Source of the DNA: Rhodopirellula sp.
Lineage (GTDB): Bacteria; Planctomycetota; Planctomycetia; Pirellulales; Pirellulaceae
Reading direction: 5' to 3'
Assembly: GCA_002690925.1 (NCBI GenBank)
Contig: NZGD01000103.1
Location: 62,001-126,000, forward strand
Length of the DNA stretch: 64,000 nucleotides
Part shown: positions 61,201 through 64,000 of the stretch, in pieces
Layout: each line of letters opens with the position of its first letter
Numbering within the stretch: the first letter of the stretch is position 1
Program-made: the position numbers and the translations under genes
The notes under the pieces: model-generated
Databases searched by the model: none
What the model was told of the DNA's origin: nothing
What the model saw: the letters and a program-made list of their open reading frames with translations, nothing else

Positions 61201-64000
61201 TGCGCCCGTCAGCGCGTCACGAGCCGACTGGGTCGCAGCTTCGACGGAATCCGCGAGCCGAACCGTGTTTGAATCAATGACAACAATGTAGTAGCTACTT
61301 CCATCTGCCAGCCCGCCAACGGGTGAACCACCATTCGCCTCGTAAACAACTTGTTGGCCTGTCTCCAGCCGGTGACTGGGAGATATCAACCAGTCATTCT
61401 CAGTATCGACACCGTAGCCCGTGAACAAGTGCGGCGCTACTGGACTCCCCACGCCTCGCGACGACAAATCGATTGCCTGACCCGCGATTGCCGATTCACG
61501 CGAATTGGCCAACTGTAATTCATGACTACTCAGCGCAATCGCATAGAGTTGATTCGCTTCGTCCTGAAGGCCACCGATCGCGCTGTTTGATTGGCCGGGT
61601 CCACCACCAATCGAGTAGTGGAGGCGTTGGCCTGTGACAAAGCGATGTCCCTGTTCAAAGAAAATTGCATCTTGTTGCACATCAACCGTTTCCACGACCA
61701 CCTGACTAGCCGGGTCAAAAACAAATTCGACATTTGAGTGCTTCAAGACATGATCACCGGGCTCCGCCGCCACTTGCAAAACCACGGCCTTGGACTGCTG
61801 TGCATCCTGCATCGTTTTGGCAAGCTGGATGCGGTCAGCATCCACTTTGATCACAAACCAAGCCTCACCCGATTCGAAAGATACTTCCGTATTGTCATTG
61901 TCTGTGTCGATATACGCCAGGCTGGCAGCAGAAGTACCGACCTCATAACGCAACTCATCACCTGTACTGAGACCATGATTTGGAAAGATCAACAAATCAT
62001 TCACGAGATCGAGGGTGGTTTGATCAAGTGTCACCAAAGATGCAACGTCCACTTCTGCCGGCGGAGACTCTGTGTTGAACGAGTGATAACGGGCCGCGAC
62101 TGCGTTTTCAGCTTGCGTTGGATCAACGTCATAAATAAGCCGATCCCCACTCGAAATTCCCGCCGTGTCAATCGAGAGGGTATTGGTCGATACATCGAGA
62201 ACATCAACAGGATTGAATTCCCTAATACCTGACACATAAGCGAACCCCTGACTTTCGCCCACGCCTTGATCAACAAGGTCAATCGCTACCTCGTCCTCTG
62301 CATCAGCAGAGGACGAGGCCAGCTTGAAATGATTGTTATCAACAGGAATAACGTAGTACCAGGTTTGATCGAATAGACCACCAATTGGTTCTGGTTGAGT
62401 GGTTTCATCGGTAGCTGTATCCACCATCGCGAGATACTGCACCTTTTGGCCGGTACTGAAACCATGCTCGTTGATCATAAACTGATTTTCAGTCACATCA
62501 CTCGTAGGATCAAATGTCTTGAGATCCAGAATCTCGATCGACTGAAGAGATGAGTTCCCACCATACGGCAAGTCCAAATCCAGCTCCATCGCGTGGGCCA
62601 ATTTCAAGGCGTCTGCCAGGACCTCCACAATCCGATACTGCTGCCCGTGCTGTAAACCACTGATCGGCTCCGCAGCACTTGGGTCATTTTCATCGGAACC
62701 TTTGACTTCGTAAGTGAGTAAATCACCTCGTCTCCACCCCAATGAGGAATCGTAAAAGACCGTGTCCTCAGAGACACCAGAAGCAGTCAGTGGCAGAACA
62801 GACTCGCCATCAACACTGACTGTCCCATTTGCCTCAATGACTCCATCCACTGTCGCAGTGACATTGGTAACATCATCCCCGTAGGCGACCGTAAGCCCAG
62901 CCAGCCCGTCGTCGAACGCGCGTGTTGATGCATTAGGAATATTCTGGGGTGTCCCCACTGCAATGACCGAAACATCACCACCCGACTGAATTGACACCCG
63001 CTCATCGATCTGTGTGGTTGCGGTAAGATCTGTTTTGGCATAGGCCACCGCTCCCATTTTGATGGTCGCTGGGGAGTTCTCTGCGGTTGCACCGTCTATC
63101 GCGTTCGACGAATACGGAGCCATGGTCCGCACATTGACCTTTGCTTTGGCAACACCATTGGATGTGATCAGAATATCGCCTCCCGCCAGAAGCTGGGTAT
63201 CCCGGCTGGCGGATGGTTTCAAGTGCGTGATCGAGGAACCTGTGGCACTACCATAACCGAACGCCAACTCGACACCACCGGCATTTCCATAAGGCTTGGT
63301 TTGAATGACTTCCAGCTCAGAGTCTGAAGACGCATGGCTTTCAATCTGGATCGTATCTTGGGCATTGAGAACGGCCCCTTCCACCGTAACCGTCGCACTG
63401 GCGTCACGTTGAAACACGGAAATAGTCGGCCACTGCGCAACAGATCGCACACCAGTTGACATATAACTTGAACCCACCGCTGAGCCGAGTCCCGCATCAA
63501 GCACAGCTCCAGTCAACATCGTGCCACCGAGCTTGTACTTCCCATCATAGAAACCGATGGAGTCGTTTGCGGTCGCGCTTACGGTGATCGACTCTCCCAC
63601 CACCGTAGAATCGCGAATCGTAATGTCGACTTCATTCGTATCGACACCGATCACCTGCCTACCGAATTTCCGGTCCTGTTTATCCCCAGTGATATTGACA
63701 GCACCACCTTGAATCGAAGCTCCGTCGATCCAGATCGACAGTTCGTCCGATCCTGCATCTGTAACATTACTTGTGTCGGAGGTTTTCAGGGTGATATCAC
63801 CGGCCTGCATTGTGCTGCCAGCTTCCACCTGCGAGAGCAAATGTCCAAAAATGGAAATGGACTCGCTAGCAGAAAAACTGATCTCGCCCGAAGACGCCGT
63901 TGAGACTGCGTTGGGATCCAAACTGCCATCGGCGACAGCACGAGTTGAAATGACTGCATCATTTAAAACTTTGATCGCACCCACCGACTGAACATTGAGA
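43252..64000 (-). CDS. giant exported adhesin-like protein (5' end outside window)
   Basis: At least 6,915 residues in one uninterrupted frame that is still open at the right window edge, so the N-terminus and export signal are not visible. In N to C order: beta-helix/autotransporter-like repeats (nt about 64000-62800); an array of GL..G..Y repeats (62800-60350); further beta-structure repeats with patterns such as ATN.I...V.A.I..S.V (60300-55250); more GL..G..Y units (55170-54700 and 53460-53370); C-type-lectin-like modules with interleaved LamG-like modules (54400-46200); a PKD-like module with VDWGDGT (about 44975-44700); RTX nonapeptides (44410-44165); two dockerin-like repeats (43835-43600); and a charged tail. 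It has almost no cysteines. Such proteins are surface adhesins, often exported by a type I or related system. Role is inferred from domains. Confidence 0.9.
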   Translation of the reverse strand, partial: LNVQSVGAIKVLNDAVISTRAVADGSLDPNAVSTASSGEISFSASESISIFGHLLSQVEAGSTMQAGDITLKTSDTSNVTDAGSDELSIWIDGASIQGGAVNITGDKQDRKFGRQVIGVDTNEVDITIRDSTVVGESITVSATANDSIGFYDGKYKLGGTMLTGAVLDAGLGSAVGSSYMSTGVRSVAQWPTISVFQRDASATVTVEGAVLNAQDTIQIESHASSDSELEVIQTKPYGNAGGVELAFGYGSATGSSITHLKPSASRDTQLLAGGDILITSNGVAKAKVNVRTMAPYSSNAIDGATAENSPATIKMGAVAYAKTDLTATTQIDERVSIQSGGDVSVIAVGTPQNIPNASTRAFDDGLAGLTVAYGDDVTNVTATVDGVIEANGTVSVDGESVLPLTASGVSEDTVFYDSSLGWRRGDLLTYEVKGSDENDPSAAEPISGLQHGQQYRIVEVLADALKLAHAMELDLDLPYGGNSSLQSIEILDLKTFDPTSDVTENQFMINEHGFSTGQKVQYLAMVDTATDETTQPEPIGGLFDQTWYYVIPVDNNHFKLASSSADAEDEVAIDLVDQGVGESQGFAYVSGIREFNPVDVLDVSTNTLSIDTAGISSGDRLIYDVDPTQAENAVAARYHSFNTESPPAEVDVASLVTLDQTTLDLVNDLLIFPNHGLSTGDELRYEVGTSAASLAYIDTDNDNTEVSFESGEAWFVIKVDADRIQLAKTMQDAQQSKAVVLQVAAEPGDHVLKHSNVEFVFDPASQVVVETVDVQQDAIFFEQGHRFVTGQRLHYSIGGGPGQSNSAIGGLQDEANQLYAIALSSHELQLANSRESAIAGQAIDLSSRGVGSPVAPHLFTGYGVDTENDWLISPSHRLETGQQVVYEANGGSPVGGLADGSSYYIVVIDSNTVRLADSVEAATQSARDALTGAHISFTSSGSGTLHTLESTTIVRDFDASRQNPVVDLDTNTLALDYDWQTGQKVNYQTSGGDPIGGLEDAEDYYIIKVADAVGRIQLAKTNADALNAVYVDLTSRGSLVSGNHLFRVTPTVELLASDDPSISFDPTATQTVDVNLNTIRISGHGYSTGQALKYLAGNGTVIPGLVNGAEYFVIWQDADHFQLAATKVNANAGTALTIDVGATGDSHGFEIASTYQVNDPPIRGLAAGQTYFAVVDGPNSLRLAPAVWDSALAGVIEFSMVDFQPGVEAQLVAQNSEVGGITVATASNCSPSAAIQCPSNPESGKQTLKNQAIAAVGLGGKPNISDLLSKPELALNSRAWKTAWGSNVNKDLKGPGFGKEFAFAAAAAVTLVDHTMRTTVNGRLETTGDISITSALTQNSKTVGKGSASAGAGKKYSLAIGLAYGSYTNNVVTEIGPGAVIDADGSIEITSDLQYPRLKYPTVKDGAATGGNTSRKNPFNDITVLSKWLGPTSGLDSFLNAWANSVIFKPDNYSKDGADAYDKRAKVAITGSLAAAIYENNTQAIVRSGAKINQSHDASDLPQQVTVEATTDMTVIALAGMMKVNFIKGIMSFNLGSAFSLFGNKAKGLGFGVSDMLVDSTNTTLALIESGALVRTGSAGLKVTVGENLKKNVFAESGSESDGVGIGVSGAESVQTSTNLAQVDAGASVTGGDLTIDANGETQQIVVSGSVVASDAVGIGLSGGVVDLDRSTGAFIGAAPDGWLERYTLQVTDQGSASDGGNEGRVHVTGIEVTANSTGEVYNTSVVGVTPTFRLASNPAGGAVKEGEGGTQSSFRSGEDGVVKDVENKFHINLAGDAAVNVIDDVTESQIDAASFISISALSTTDPANADVLVSSSNDTIFSAASGAAAIASGKRDGSAAAIAGSAAVNIVNQTTRALVTDTSSPIASGQTPKLLRADGDITIQALAGTPFDDGLDGGASVWAVSGSLGYSASGGFTNTGALSASWNQLIGTTLAQADGIDLRSGVSGQANTGSLTIKAVSYHKITGDGGGFAIAREKRSEEGSGAEAMGFGGSYAYNELDYAVTALLSNEVQVQANTLTVSALDNSEITNMTIAGGVEEGASEVALAISAAGSTNQITRKINAKIDRVHEQSGHPFIQGVIELEGDLLVQATDAAEITAVSGGIAFSLDTKLEGAFSGNAGVSWSTNEITEESQVIASIAGVRIADSGGFVTVEATESGSIESWSIQLGVLGSLGEGATVNVAGAIAWNRIYGTVAADLRSATVEHAAGLTISADSTRTIHSETIDATLSLSLAVANVGVGINVTTNEIGTHLSSTVSDSAISVSGGVNVSATSGIAIDAVSANASLQAAVSADGASVGINYLGIWSTNILRQQVTALIHSSTISESSFVDVIATDGRDNSGEQQGISAKGVGVQVVFTVSDGAAVDVGALTQFSSNDIANSVTASITDSASVNSDGVISVDAEKLTSVESQLYTIAVGFAGSGGVTIDVSAATTVLRNSISDSADGGASRTHAVVDNSHLDAGSVQLRASSTPLIYAKIWDIDIQAAVSGGFGLAAVYGEAKVITDLADDVQAGLVNQSQVNAENNAVSVQAIMDLPAVDAMPEDAPISNVYVDTHSVGVTASISADLVSAAATVLRSKIETNSTSRIIANISESQVTAKEGITVKSDDRTTIFGTLRDTAIAASVVAVAATAPTANQSIKNEVEASIVSSGSQAKTIQTLGSMTSDPLLGDIQVVANATPHLNTEATIWSGTLGIGSASSDSHTSSTLEGTLAAFIDGGNGPELLKVDAIKGNIEVSAIYDGTGETVVHSGAVGLDLVSVDTARPTSTNSPYVSAIVTGKADLAADKYFNLIADAGGHARGESRQTTVSLGFAGGGLTLNTYAKPAVTVAVGDQSTDDELQTSDWRSSLGTKVTGREGVLFSAQSTIDASSEATMNGGSLTVTILAPSSHAEVSPDINVEVGPASMVRSPRGVIEIEAFGGVDQGPRPTEFDANSGIDPEFDTIEFEDLHRLETGDLVRYQNTSPNGGVIAGLEDQREYHVIWFTDKKVQLGEQIDSSLNNVILDQDRLDFGRSASFKGPFSLDQWNPNDWDVITYQQIGDEPIGGLSNGMQYWVNRVDDDQVMLFNYTPGDSPIAPKALSGANVVDSSQLHLPNHGFEDGQAVTYRSQDPVVLSAGVVNVQVASADPPVEDNPDAVDLNPENADSLSHTIYLAEDVERFSDGDVVEYWADAANQQWYWTEGPQPQSAEDDDSDTSSSDLHSLTGSQFWSGDSDGTAISDAYANWDSNQPDNSGGDEHFAVMRHDGTWEDMSGDSAIHAYVIEYPQFILHDESRNWHDARSLAREVGGWLPSISDDGELQRAMTAAAGNTVWLAGSDDKDEDTWIWDGGGDDPNHHVQFWQGGKNGYATGNFEIPWSSDEPNDGSGATAVRNKETVLEMYGSGAWNDDDDGHNNKNRVLVEMPKYAVRSFDSGKTFAEARDDAREQGGWIATIGSDADNETAKQLLQRSGKTSAWIGASDSQIIKGLENHGRYELKISTSPDHRNSVQLYEWTSADGRGDLISIDATGLPSSVNHYLVPVKELPIEGLSSGVTYYVTDSSSDYFSLMKTAEDSEQNRILSNLSGSDATDPQFHVGEGSFIGTMGIDLTDTGEGSHNLRFDIQSKSTGPQTLPLIKLGHRTNPDGTGTASSHVHSAGGSLVAQSIRPQSVTTNEPDVVINLAAGSRLHAAEDIDMTALSAGNGKAKAEAYGGALLAGGSGATVTSVVDHAAHINLHGNLTANGSVTVESKISDQVQTHADAKSYGAIDANALSNATIRESFDSWIDIANGARILAGEKIEINAYSDLVDQMTATTHSGAMFGSSKANQTEGSGIQIKPSGDNLNRTGIAVNDSDLVAGHAVVLHAKMLGVNTSPAHPTDEIVQAFGGGMQNANQATADINVEDTVVVELLDDARITSRDVEILALHENVDLYTKAHTRRGRAASRADANIAYDGMSSVTSTSGATIHADTLMVEARQDIVNGDFVTEAVTDRGSSNQSSSKSLNADREINWNATVLGRGKAELDVDASGFVKTADGIVLNGGAVQEGGRYTAGQSIVVDEVNYDFTEQLSQFYVNDLDAIDGDAKVTGDALFYAQVHADMKNHAPNELELPDIDLANFNIDNSLTEKTFWSGAANGTAVDGHYSNWAAGEPNNYNGSENHVELYSTGVWNDISGDVERGYVLETDRGFELIAGPFTFAEAVQDATSRNGQVASITTAAENNEIWNLSGGGVWINATDEGHEGDWRRPERASVVLVDAPLDELEIRRYPDSDDLVHGRLIVANLGQQENGSTSDSFPIKLNGNIHNPGGLVEIRNLSGDIQARVPGERTVIDAHELIVDAPLGAIHSDSTTNRILARLHQAGQTVPSMSALAQNELVLDIQAQPDDAGRVRGVDRLEGNTVDVGLMAWGESIRQQGPAGYWKLDELPGQSAIEGLGTGMQGSSYGVTAGQSGAIQSQPENKSVRFSGGSSADRIVIDDDARLYGGTTQTVTGWLKVNSFDKPWQSVYWKGDTPDCTPGCANRENTLWLNQNQSLYFTAAPEGSTGEIAHFVTSTIQPGTWYHFASVLDADTDLMKVYINGEEKLSESFPAGAIQNTDGDWHLGNTPAGGTSLNGWLDEFAIFNHVLTSHEIKQQYLVGIASTAEEVDSHYVINGFSGGKHLESRHREIRSQGDLTLRGLGVDGVAAGTDGARVNIEASVEIGDLQDGVLNVTTNGDIWLSEGVDRQIVRYEGAYTFAEAFAEASVNGRRLMTIHDSDEQRLAEVAVDGKSAWFGATDVQQSDQWNWIDGRLIDTTFWVGNNHHGVSVDGRYENWATETGVASEPTLRIAPNNAFRNENYLIMQVDGTWEDVDDVHALPYVLETPYKHELIEGGFSFAEAWLDAYERGGWIATLDTAEEQNRVMSLAAGETIWLGASDAEVESVWKWIEPAFREKQFWEGNSTGQSVNDAFVNWNTPTGEPNNYGGHEHFGEFEASGGWNDLSKESTRGYLASSEITKLNSQSMRVGNITSLLGDVYLDAPVKLEVAGKIATGPESKFVWNGDGQILHANPDNNSPTIVTEEIYLASIGGLGQQNQALTTTTNMIRGDFPVGAINIENTVDLSLADLIVHDESLLVISEGTITVDGPLRVEGGGNLSLVANGESTVYEYVPNSMTYPEAVEDARHRNGVLATVQTSSEQAQVRDAAGGNTVWFGASDEAAEGDWVWNTLHDGAESFWAAPAHFWTGTATGEVAPGAYANWNTGEPNNYGSGENHAEMIGSGKWNDLHKDNARRYVLEKIDGTLELVNNVYTYENAALNAASRGGRIASIRSQADQDRVASLAQGNSIWINATDENHEGQWYHSSPSEAVDGSFSYWANGQPDDYLDAEDAGQMLPDGRWNDQRGWDWEKTILDQSPAGYWRLNEQSGTTAYAQKSAHLDSGLNGVLEPDDHASGASLLNAGEGVILTAVGSSSQGRSVVSYSSSIKSTGTSGFGINGRNSWISISQLALRADFDSPVNGVKIDFIADDSSDYGILQAYDVNNTLLAEYTTANLSTFAYETMEVNRVQGDIAYILASGLNGQTGGLDNLRYETDPVGTNGAYLGVNLGHAGAMTSVSAKENKSISLVGASPASHVKIHDDVSLYGDMAQSVSGWFKVDSFDKDWQAIYFKGDQGGGATDYSNGGLNRENVLWVNNTGYLHFNISLTGGVQQEALNTPANTVQAGRWYHFATSFDASTAQARIYLDGKLVSEASTSSGTPLRDTDGDWLFGNSPSGQSKFNGAIDDFAIFNHALSAEQIHRQYHAGQSQRLPYVLEYDASLIVRAPVRTTGGDGNINLVGSGSVRIENELQYVDGDVNYTEARQDALDQGGWLAVLHNDTIAEDARQVIDSNSALVGGFDEGDDGNWRWRDSPVVSEEITFWERNQTRNGLVQNWQTGEPNGGTSENIVEVESSGKWNDLSTTAVRSGYLLQLPSVHSQGLGQVVINSGTYYRDEVLTPGTNQSDIWMEDGASVTSESGNLILLSAHDVWLSNLATEPNSEGIGGDVLVVADYDGVTGDRPDNNGVIRDNLSGDLLNIKADGTILSAEGGKNQSSDGIGSREMPLQTKISSLAATTDWGDISIQNRGEMTIDKVDIRLDGLLSEVLDWRDVVPVTQIPVRMSELFNPVDEGLVESAPGHFLMGGVAILDFTSNEQGKHSIDINSDGGLTVAAGVPVINLEAGGVILSALKDRSTASAGGGQLTIRERLFSRGGVTTIQLFEGYEDDPTVVEIPTSTCQLYHSFSTADGVIVEGDSVEVSLSTCNATDGLQAPAGEGENAAGLPVRYFFSTDRQMRNSATYQDGTLQPASSDLLFQSNGRQAVYARVLHADGEFTDYTTFINVENSAPASLWLDSASGTHTHHELTTLTGSFVDAGFNDTHTVLVDWGDGTTESYEVTGDQSGIREFAFNHQYYGSGVYDLYVRISDDAGGFVEEYRTHSLVGIGFRNGALHVIGTTHDDYISIDNKHGSFVVYASFPVNLSYGPMRSGAILASQFRYDIRTRLVDSFVVDLGDGSDRLTSSRDVSIPVTAYGGADNDTLIVSGGPAILFGEDGNDYLQGGPSQDWLDGGDHNDILSSLGGDDYLIGGNGLDELDGGAGDDSADHGDGQDRFVGGLQTKRDMLIVNVSDASLDLARDFSDDLSSFEGIDLRNGFGTTIHVTPKAVSEAKPDHNLVFLRVSDYESVELDPAWNLVNASFLDGVYARTFEAGEAKLQIAGPIDSTNPINPLDVNGDQQQTAVDALQIINEIARANLGPAEGEGEHFDAVVSQQWHSPAFLDVNSDQQVTLLDALHVLNGLRVLALEAEGEAANPVQIQEKLKQSYHNTDLQSGSLISSSIDHETKRDRDRDDEELANVPDLDEFSPKPENIVSESNMLSKSAIDSDRAGDLWQSEVEEFFTDYAASDSRLVVDLFGDRE
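43600..43835 (-). repeat. dockerin-like repeat pair near the C-terminus of the giant protein
   Basis: Two EF-hand-like calcium loops with following helices: NPLDVNGDQQQTAVDALQII and AFLDVNSDQQVTLLDALHVL. Planctomycete extracellular proteins often end with such pairs. The cohesin partner is unknown. Confidence 0.8.
44165..44410 (-). repeat. RTX calcium-binding nonapeptides of the giant protein
   Basis: Glycine/aspartate-rich repeats: GGADNDTLIV, FGEDGNDYLQGG, LDGGDHNDILSS, IGGNGLDELDGG, AGDDSADHGDGQDRFVGG. They match RTX repeats, which fold on calcium outside the cell. Confidence 0.85.
46205..46575 (-). repeat. C-type-lectin-like module, block 5
   Basis: One complete module (VNYTEARQDALDQGGWLAVL, SALVGGFDEGDDGNWRW) with GEPNGGTSEN and WNDLS. 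Confidence 0.75.
46690..47870 (-). repeat. LamG-like module 2 of the giant protein
   Basis: A second concanavalin/LamG-like module with AGYWRLNEQSGTTAYAQ, VSGWFKVDSFDKDWQAIYFKGD, AGRWYHFATSFDAS and GAIDDFAIFNHALSAEQIHRQYH. It contains an inserted region of about 100 residues compared with module 1. Confidence 0.82.
47900..48625 (-). repeat. C-type-lectin-like modules, block 4
   Basis: Two modules. The first (MTYPEAVEDARHRNGVLATV) has GEPNNYGSGENH and WNDLH. The second (YTYENAALNAASRGGRIASI) has GQPDDYLDAED and WNDQR, a QPD type. Confidence 0.78.
49070..49880 (-). repeat. C-type-lectin-like modules, block 3
   Basis: Two complete modules. The first (YTFAEAFAEASVNGRRLMTI, WFGATDVQQSDQWNWID) has no EPN/QPD triad. 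The second (FSFAEAWLDAYERGGWIATL) carries GEPNNYGGHEH and WNDLS. Confidence 0.78.
50130..50805 (-). repeat. LamG-like module 1 of the giant protein
   Basis: A concanavalin/LamG-like module: AGYWKLDELPGQSA, VTGWLKVNSFDKPWQSVYWKGD, PGTWYHFASVLDADTDLMKVYING, GWLDEFAIFNHVLTSHEIKQQY. It is closely similar to module 2. Confidence 0.85.
51300..51690 (-). repeat. C-type-lectin-like modules, block 2
   Basis: A C-terminal half with GEPNNYNGSENH and WNDIS, then an N-terminal half (FTFAEAVQDATSRNGQVASI, GVWINATDEGHEGDW). The two halves again stand in reversed order relative to a normal module. Confidence 0.72.
53560..54390 (-). repeat. C-type-lectin-like modules, block 1
   Basis: Three modules in the giant protein. 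The first begins mid-fold (QFWSGDSDGTAISDAYANWD) and carries NQPDNSGGDEH with WED. The second is complete, with EPND and WNDDD. The third is an N-terminal half only (GKTFAEARDDAREQGGWIATIG, TSAWIGASD). The modules lack the usual disulfide cysteines. Confidence 0.75.
60350..62800 (-). repeat. array of about eight ~100-residue GL..G..Y repeats in the giant protein
   Basis: Repeating units follow the pattern HG(F/L).TG..V.Y..GG.PIGGL.DG..YYVI.VD...L.LA.....A....I.L...G.G..H. Examples are PIGGLFDQTWYYVIPVDNNH, PVGGLADGSSYYIVVIDSNT, PIGGLEDAEDYYIIKVADAV and PIRGLAAGQTYFAVVDGPNS. Units are about 90-110 residues. Shorter versions recur near 54700-55170 and 53370-53460. I do not know a named family for them. 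Confidence 0.8.

Noticed and set aside
60350-62800. Whether the repeat array was a CRISPR array.
   Set aside because: Repeats are about 300 bp, coding and degenerate at DNA level, with no short identical repeats and spacers.

Overview
The window looks like a chromosomal segment of a planctomycete (Planctomycetota). The evidence is the gene repertoire: a DUF1549/DUF1553 protein paired with a DUF1501 protein, two DUF1080 proteins, two secreted sulfatases, a FGE-like (SUMF) protein, PQQ-like propeller and FG-GAP secreted proteins, a Tat-exported Gfo/Idh/MocA oxidoreductase, and a giant surface protein ending in RTX and dockerin-type repeats. The genus cannot be fixed from sequence reading alone.

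Layout. 1-3 kb: two small hypothetical genes, then a sugar-phosphate isomerase-like and an aldo/keto reductase gene on the minus strand. 3.6-11.7 kb: a tight plus-strand run with a secreted PQQ-propeller/LamG protein, a secreted planctomycete-type protein, a tandem (double) ModA-like binding protein, ModB and ModC. 11.7-17.3 kb: DUF1080 protein with a 15-bp tandem repeat, sulfatase, quad-CBS protein, second sulfatase. 17.6-20.7 kb: MaoC-like dehydratase, FG-GAP protein, MazG-like pyrophosphohydrolase, DUF1080. 20.7-25.6 kb: CrtI-like desaturase, single-pass membrane protein, greA with a probable terminator in its leader, a DUF6868-like membrane protein, yacG, and the RNase P RNA gene rnpB. 25.8-34 kb: BRCT-like/MerR/TPR protein, Gfo/Idh/MocA oxidoreductase, SUMF-like protein, DUF1501 and DUF1549/1553. 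34.4-42.5 kb: SDR, SMP-30, GH10-like protein, purC, a secreted clan-CD (caspase/legumain-like) peptidase, a small secreted protein and a zinc-ribbon membrane protein. 43.06-43.13 kb: a CAT-anticodon tRNA.

43.25-64.0 kb is one uninterrupted minus-strand reading frame of at least 6,915 codons, still open at the window edge. It encodes a giant exported adhesin-like protein. From N to C it has beta-structure repeats, an array of roughly 100-residue repeats with a GL..G..Y core, further beta-structure repeats, many cysteine-poor C-type-lectin-like modules (EPN and QPD types) interleaved with two LamG-like modules, a PKD-like module, RTX calcium-binding nonapeptides and a dockerin-like pair. This is the most unusual object in the window.

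Together the genes fit a polysaccharide-degrading, surface-attached marine or aquatic bacterium: sulfatases, SUMF, DUF1080, SMP-30, AKR, GH10-like and Gfo/Idh proteins for glycan turnover, and a giant lectin-rich surface protein for attachment. Housekeeping genes (greA, yacG, rnpB, purC, mazG, a tRNA) are scattered among them. No CRISPR array, insertion sequence, prophage or classical defence island was seen.
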